A stretch of DNA of 25,865 bases from the NCBI GenBank assembly GCA_002811645.1, contig PDIP01000085.1, forward strand, positions 65,717 through 91,581, written 5' to 3'. The stretch comes from Corallochytrium limacisporum (taxonomy: Eukaryota > Opisthokonta). Shown here one piece after another: positions 23,845 through 25,865 of this stretch. The notes under the pieces are model-generated. The model searched no databases and was not told the DNA's origin. It saw only the letters and a program-made list of their open reading frames with translations. A program made the position numbers and the translations under genes. The stretch's first letter is position 1, and each line of letters starts with the position of its first letter.

Positions 23845-25865
23845 TAGAATTCTACAAGTTTTCACCAAATTTCCCCTTGCAGTATCTATATACATATGAA
23901 ACCATCAGGAACGGACGAAACATTCCAAAGTTTCAGTTTCCCAGCACGCGAGCGCTTGGCGAGTCTGCAGAACCGCAGTGGAGAGACCCACACACGCGGT
24001 CGGGGTCTGCCGCACAACTGACAACGCTACTAACTGCGAAAAATCAGCCATAGATTTAATATTAGAAATTATACGCATGGTACCTTGGTTGCAGCTGTTC
24101 TGCAGAAGCGCAAGGGAGACAAGTTTGTAGCATACGGCATAGAAAATTGGGAGCAGACCAAAGTCCATGTGCTTGCTGCGCAACACAAACACAGGCACAA
24201 CGGGAGCCTGAAGCACCACCCCCACGTCTCCTCTCTTCACTCTTTGGCTCTCTCTCTCGTCTCTGCTTTTCTCTCTCCCTTTCTAAATCTCGTGTGCGTC
24301 TTGCTCTTTCTCCGTCTTGGCTCTTCTACTTTCTCCCTCGGTGGTGGGTCGCTCTCGCTTATATCTGTTTCTATTATTATTCTCTCTCTCGCTCTCCGTC
24401 TCGCGCTTTCTTCGTTATATTAGTAATATTAGAACGTTAGGCGCTGGCGATCTCTGGACGCTACCAATCCGTTTTCATGTCCTCTTGATCGATGGTGTCA
24501 GTGGGACTCCTTCGATCGTTCAAAGCCGTCTGGAACACTGGACAAGAATGTTTCAGTGACTGATCAGATAGGTGTCAACATCGCCCGGTGGCGGGCAATG
24601 TATATAAACACTGTGTGCCTACGTACGACTACGGACCGAACGGTAGAGAAAATGCAACCCCTTGTACGCGATGTTGAGACCAATTTCATCTTGGGCGGTT
24701 CGAATGGGCGGTTCTCGAGTAAGTGAGATGCTGAGAAAAAGTGATCTCAGCTGGCGCTCTCATCAGCCAAATTATTTGATCGCGTGAACCGCATGGAGAA
24801 ATCATCTAGGCCAGTCACTACCAAAAACCAATTTCCTCCTTGCGTTTCCTTGCCAAAAGCACCTTCTCCACTCTACTCCCGGGTAGCGAATCCAATCCCC
24901 CTCCCCTCTCCCTTCCCTTTCCCTGTCTACCTGTCCGCTGTGTGCTTTGTGGACTCCCACTCTGTCGCGGTCCTTTCCTTCCCGGTTGATCAAGGTCCCC
25001 CATCCCCATCCTCCTCGCTCCCTCCCCCCCTTCCCCCGGCCAAGTGCCTAGTGAACACACCACTGTACACACACACTAGCAAAATCTCTTGCCCCCGCAT
25101 TCGTATGAAAAGAAACCGCGTACTTCGAATTACCACCCCTGCACTCCCGGTGGCGAGGAACACACAACGGCAACAAAGGACAGACGCAAAACATTGCAGA
25201 AGATAACACAGAGAGACGAGAATCGTTCGTGACTCATAGTCTGCAGGCTACGTACATACTAGATCACTGGCACTTTTATTCAACTCTGAGAATTTATTGT
25301 CCATTGTTTCTTCCGCCGTGTCTGTTCCCTTGCGTCCAAATGACGCGTACCTGCGGATCCGGGCCAGCTGTGGCTATTTCGTGGAGATTTCGGACCGAGA
25401 GTTCCTGTGTAAAAGACTGGGAGCAGAAGCCACAGGAAAGAAAACAAAGGGGGTTGGACCCTTTTGGTGAGTTGGCAGGCAGACGGTTACTACTACCCCG
25501 GGGTGTGTGCGAGGGGGTTCATTTTCTTGAAGTCGGGCGAGAGACTGCTGGTGGTGGGGTGCTGTTCACCCTGGCCATCGTTGCAGATTTTTCTTCGGCC
25601 TTTAAAGGCGCACTCAACACGCACAGTTTTCCTGTAACCTCCGCCCGCGAAACAGTCGAAAGTGGAGAGACAAGCGATGTGTCGCACGATCCCCTTGGCT
25701 CTCCGTCCGCACTGAACTCCTCCATCGATTCGCGCCTAACTCAAATGGTAGGCTTTGCATGGGAAATGAATAGAAAAAGTTTTTTGCACAAAGTCGCACA
25801 GAGTGGTGTGTGTCGCGAGACTGGAGAGAATACTGACCGCACTGAAAACCCCAAAAAGGGGGGGG
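23845..25865. other. Gene-poor right end with pyrimidine-rich tracts
   Basis: I see no recognisable gene in the last 2 kb. Pyrimidine-rich segments lie at about 24216-24415 and 24885-25040 and give open frames of low-complexity Ser/Leu/Pro. A minus-strand ATG frame of 68 codons (25519-25725) starts MEEFSADGEPRGS and is Ser/Pro-rich; it could be the first exon of a gene, but it has a weak start context (T at -3) and no known motif. The window ends in a G run. Confidence 0.45.
24216..24415. repeat. Imperfect pyrimidine (CT-rich) tract
   Basis: About 200 bases are dominated by C and T on the plus strand, with several short CT repeats such as CTCTCTCTCTCG and a TATTATTATTCTCTCTC segment. It resembles the CT tracts found upstream of the capping-protein and DBT genes, although no gene is recognised next to it. 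Confidence 0.7.

Noticed and set aside
24784-25206. 140-codon Pro/Ser-rich ORF
   Set aside because: It starts at GTG and follows a pyrimidine-rich tract; opposite-strand frames are open too.
1-25865. CRISPR array, rRNA, snRNA, tRNA or operon
   Set aside because: No regularly spaced repeats and no conserved RNA sequence were seen; gene layout is eukaryotic.

Overview
The window looks like nuclear DNA of a eukaryotic microbe. It encodes six recognisable, intact, conserved proteins, each in one uninterrupted reading frame: an ECH1-type dienoyl-CoA isomerase with a peroxisomal SKL tail, F-actin capping protein alpha, the mismatch-repair endonuclease PMS2 (yeast Pms1), an SSX2IP/Msd1-family centrosome anchor, the E2 subunit of branched-chain ketoacid dehydrogenase (DBT), and the large subunit of TFIIA. 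F-actin capping protein, SSX2IP/Msd1 and this style of DBT point to an opisthokont, either an early-diverging fungus or a unicellular relative, with few introns. I cannot name the species. There are no operons or Shine-Dalgarno signals. Starts were chosen on family alignment and Kozak context.

Layout. Positions 1-15.4 kb are gene-bearing. ECH1 (minus) and CAPZA (plus) diverge from a 1.57-kb low-complexity spacer. CAPZA and PMS2 (minus) converge with only 75 bp between stop codons. PMS2 and SSX2IP (plus) diverge from a 0.95-kb spacer containing a strong hairpin. SSX2IP and DBT (minus) converge with 200 bp between stops. TFIIA large subunit (minus) follows after a 3.4-kb spacer full of CT/GA, GT, GTAC, A-rich and G-run tracts and a 223-base assembly gap. 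The rest (about 16-25.9 kb) is gene-poor. It holds a frameshifted, 5'-truncated relic of a TPR protein that best matches ciliary ZMYND12, some unassigned ORFs, simple repeats, and no mobile element I can demonstrate.

The genes do not form one pathway. ECH1 (fatty-acid oxidation) and DBT (branched-chain amino-acid oxidation) are catabolic; the others are housekeeping genes of cytoskeleton, microtubule anchoring, DNA repair and transcription. I did not find a convincing new multi-gene system. The most interesting points are the ZMYND12 relic, which bears on whether this lineage has or lost a flagellum; a weak/strong start-codon pair in ECH1 that could split the enzyme between mitochondrion and peroxisome; a KENxxxP degron-like motif in the SSX2IP homologue; and the IPQEDG element in TFIIA at the place where animals cut the protein.
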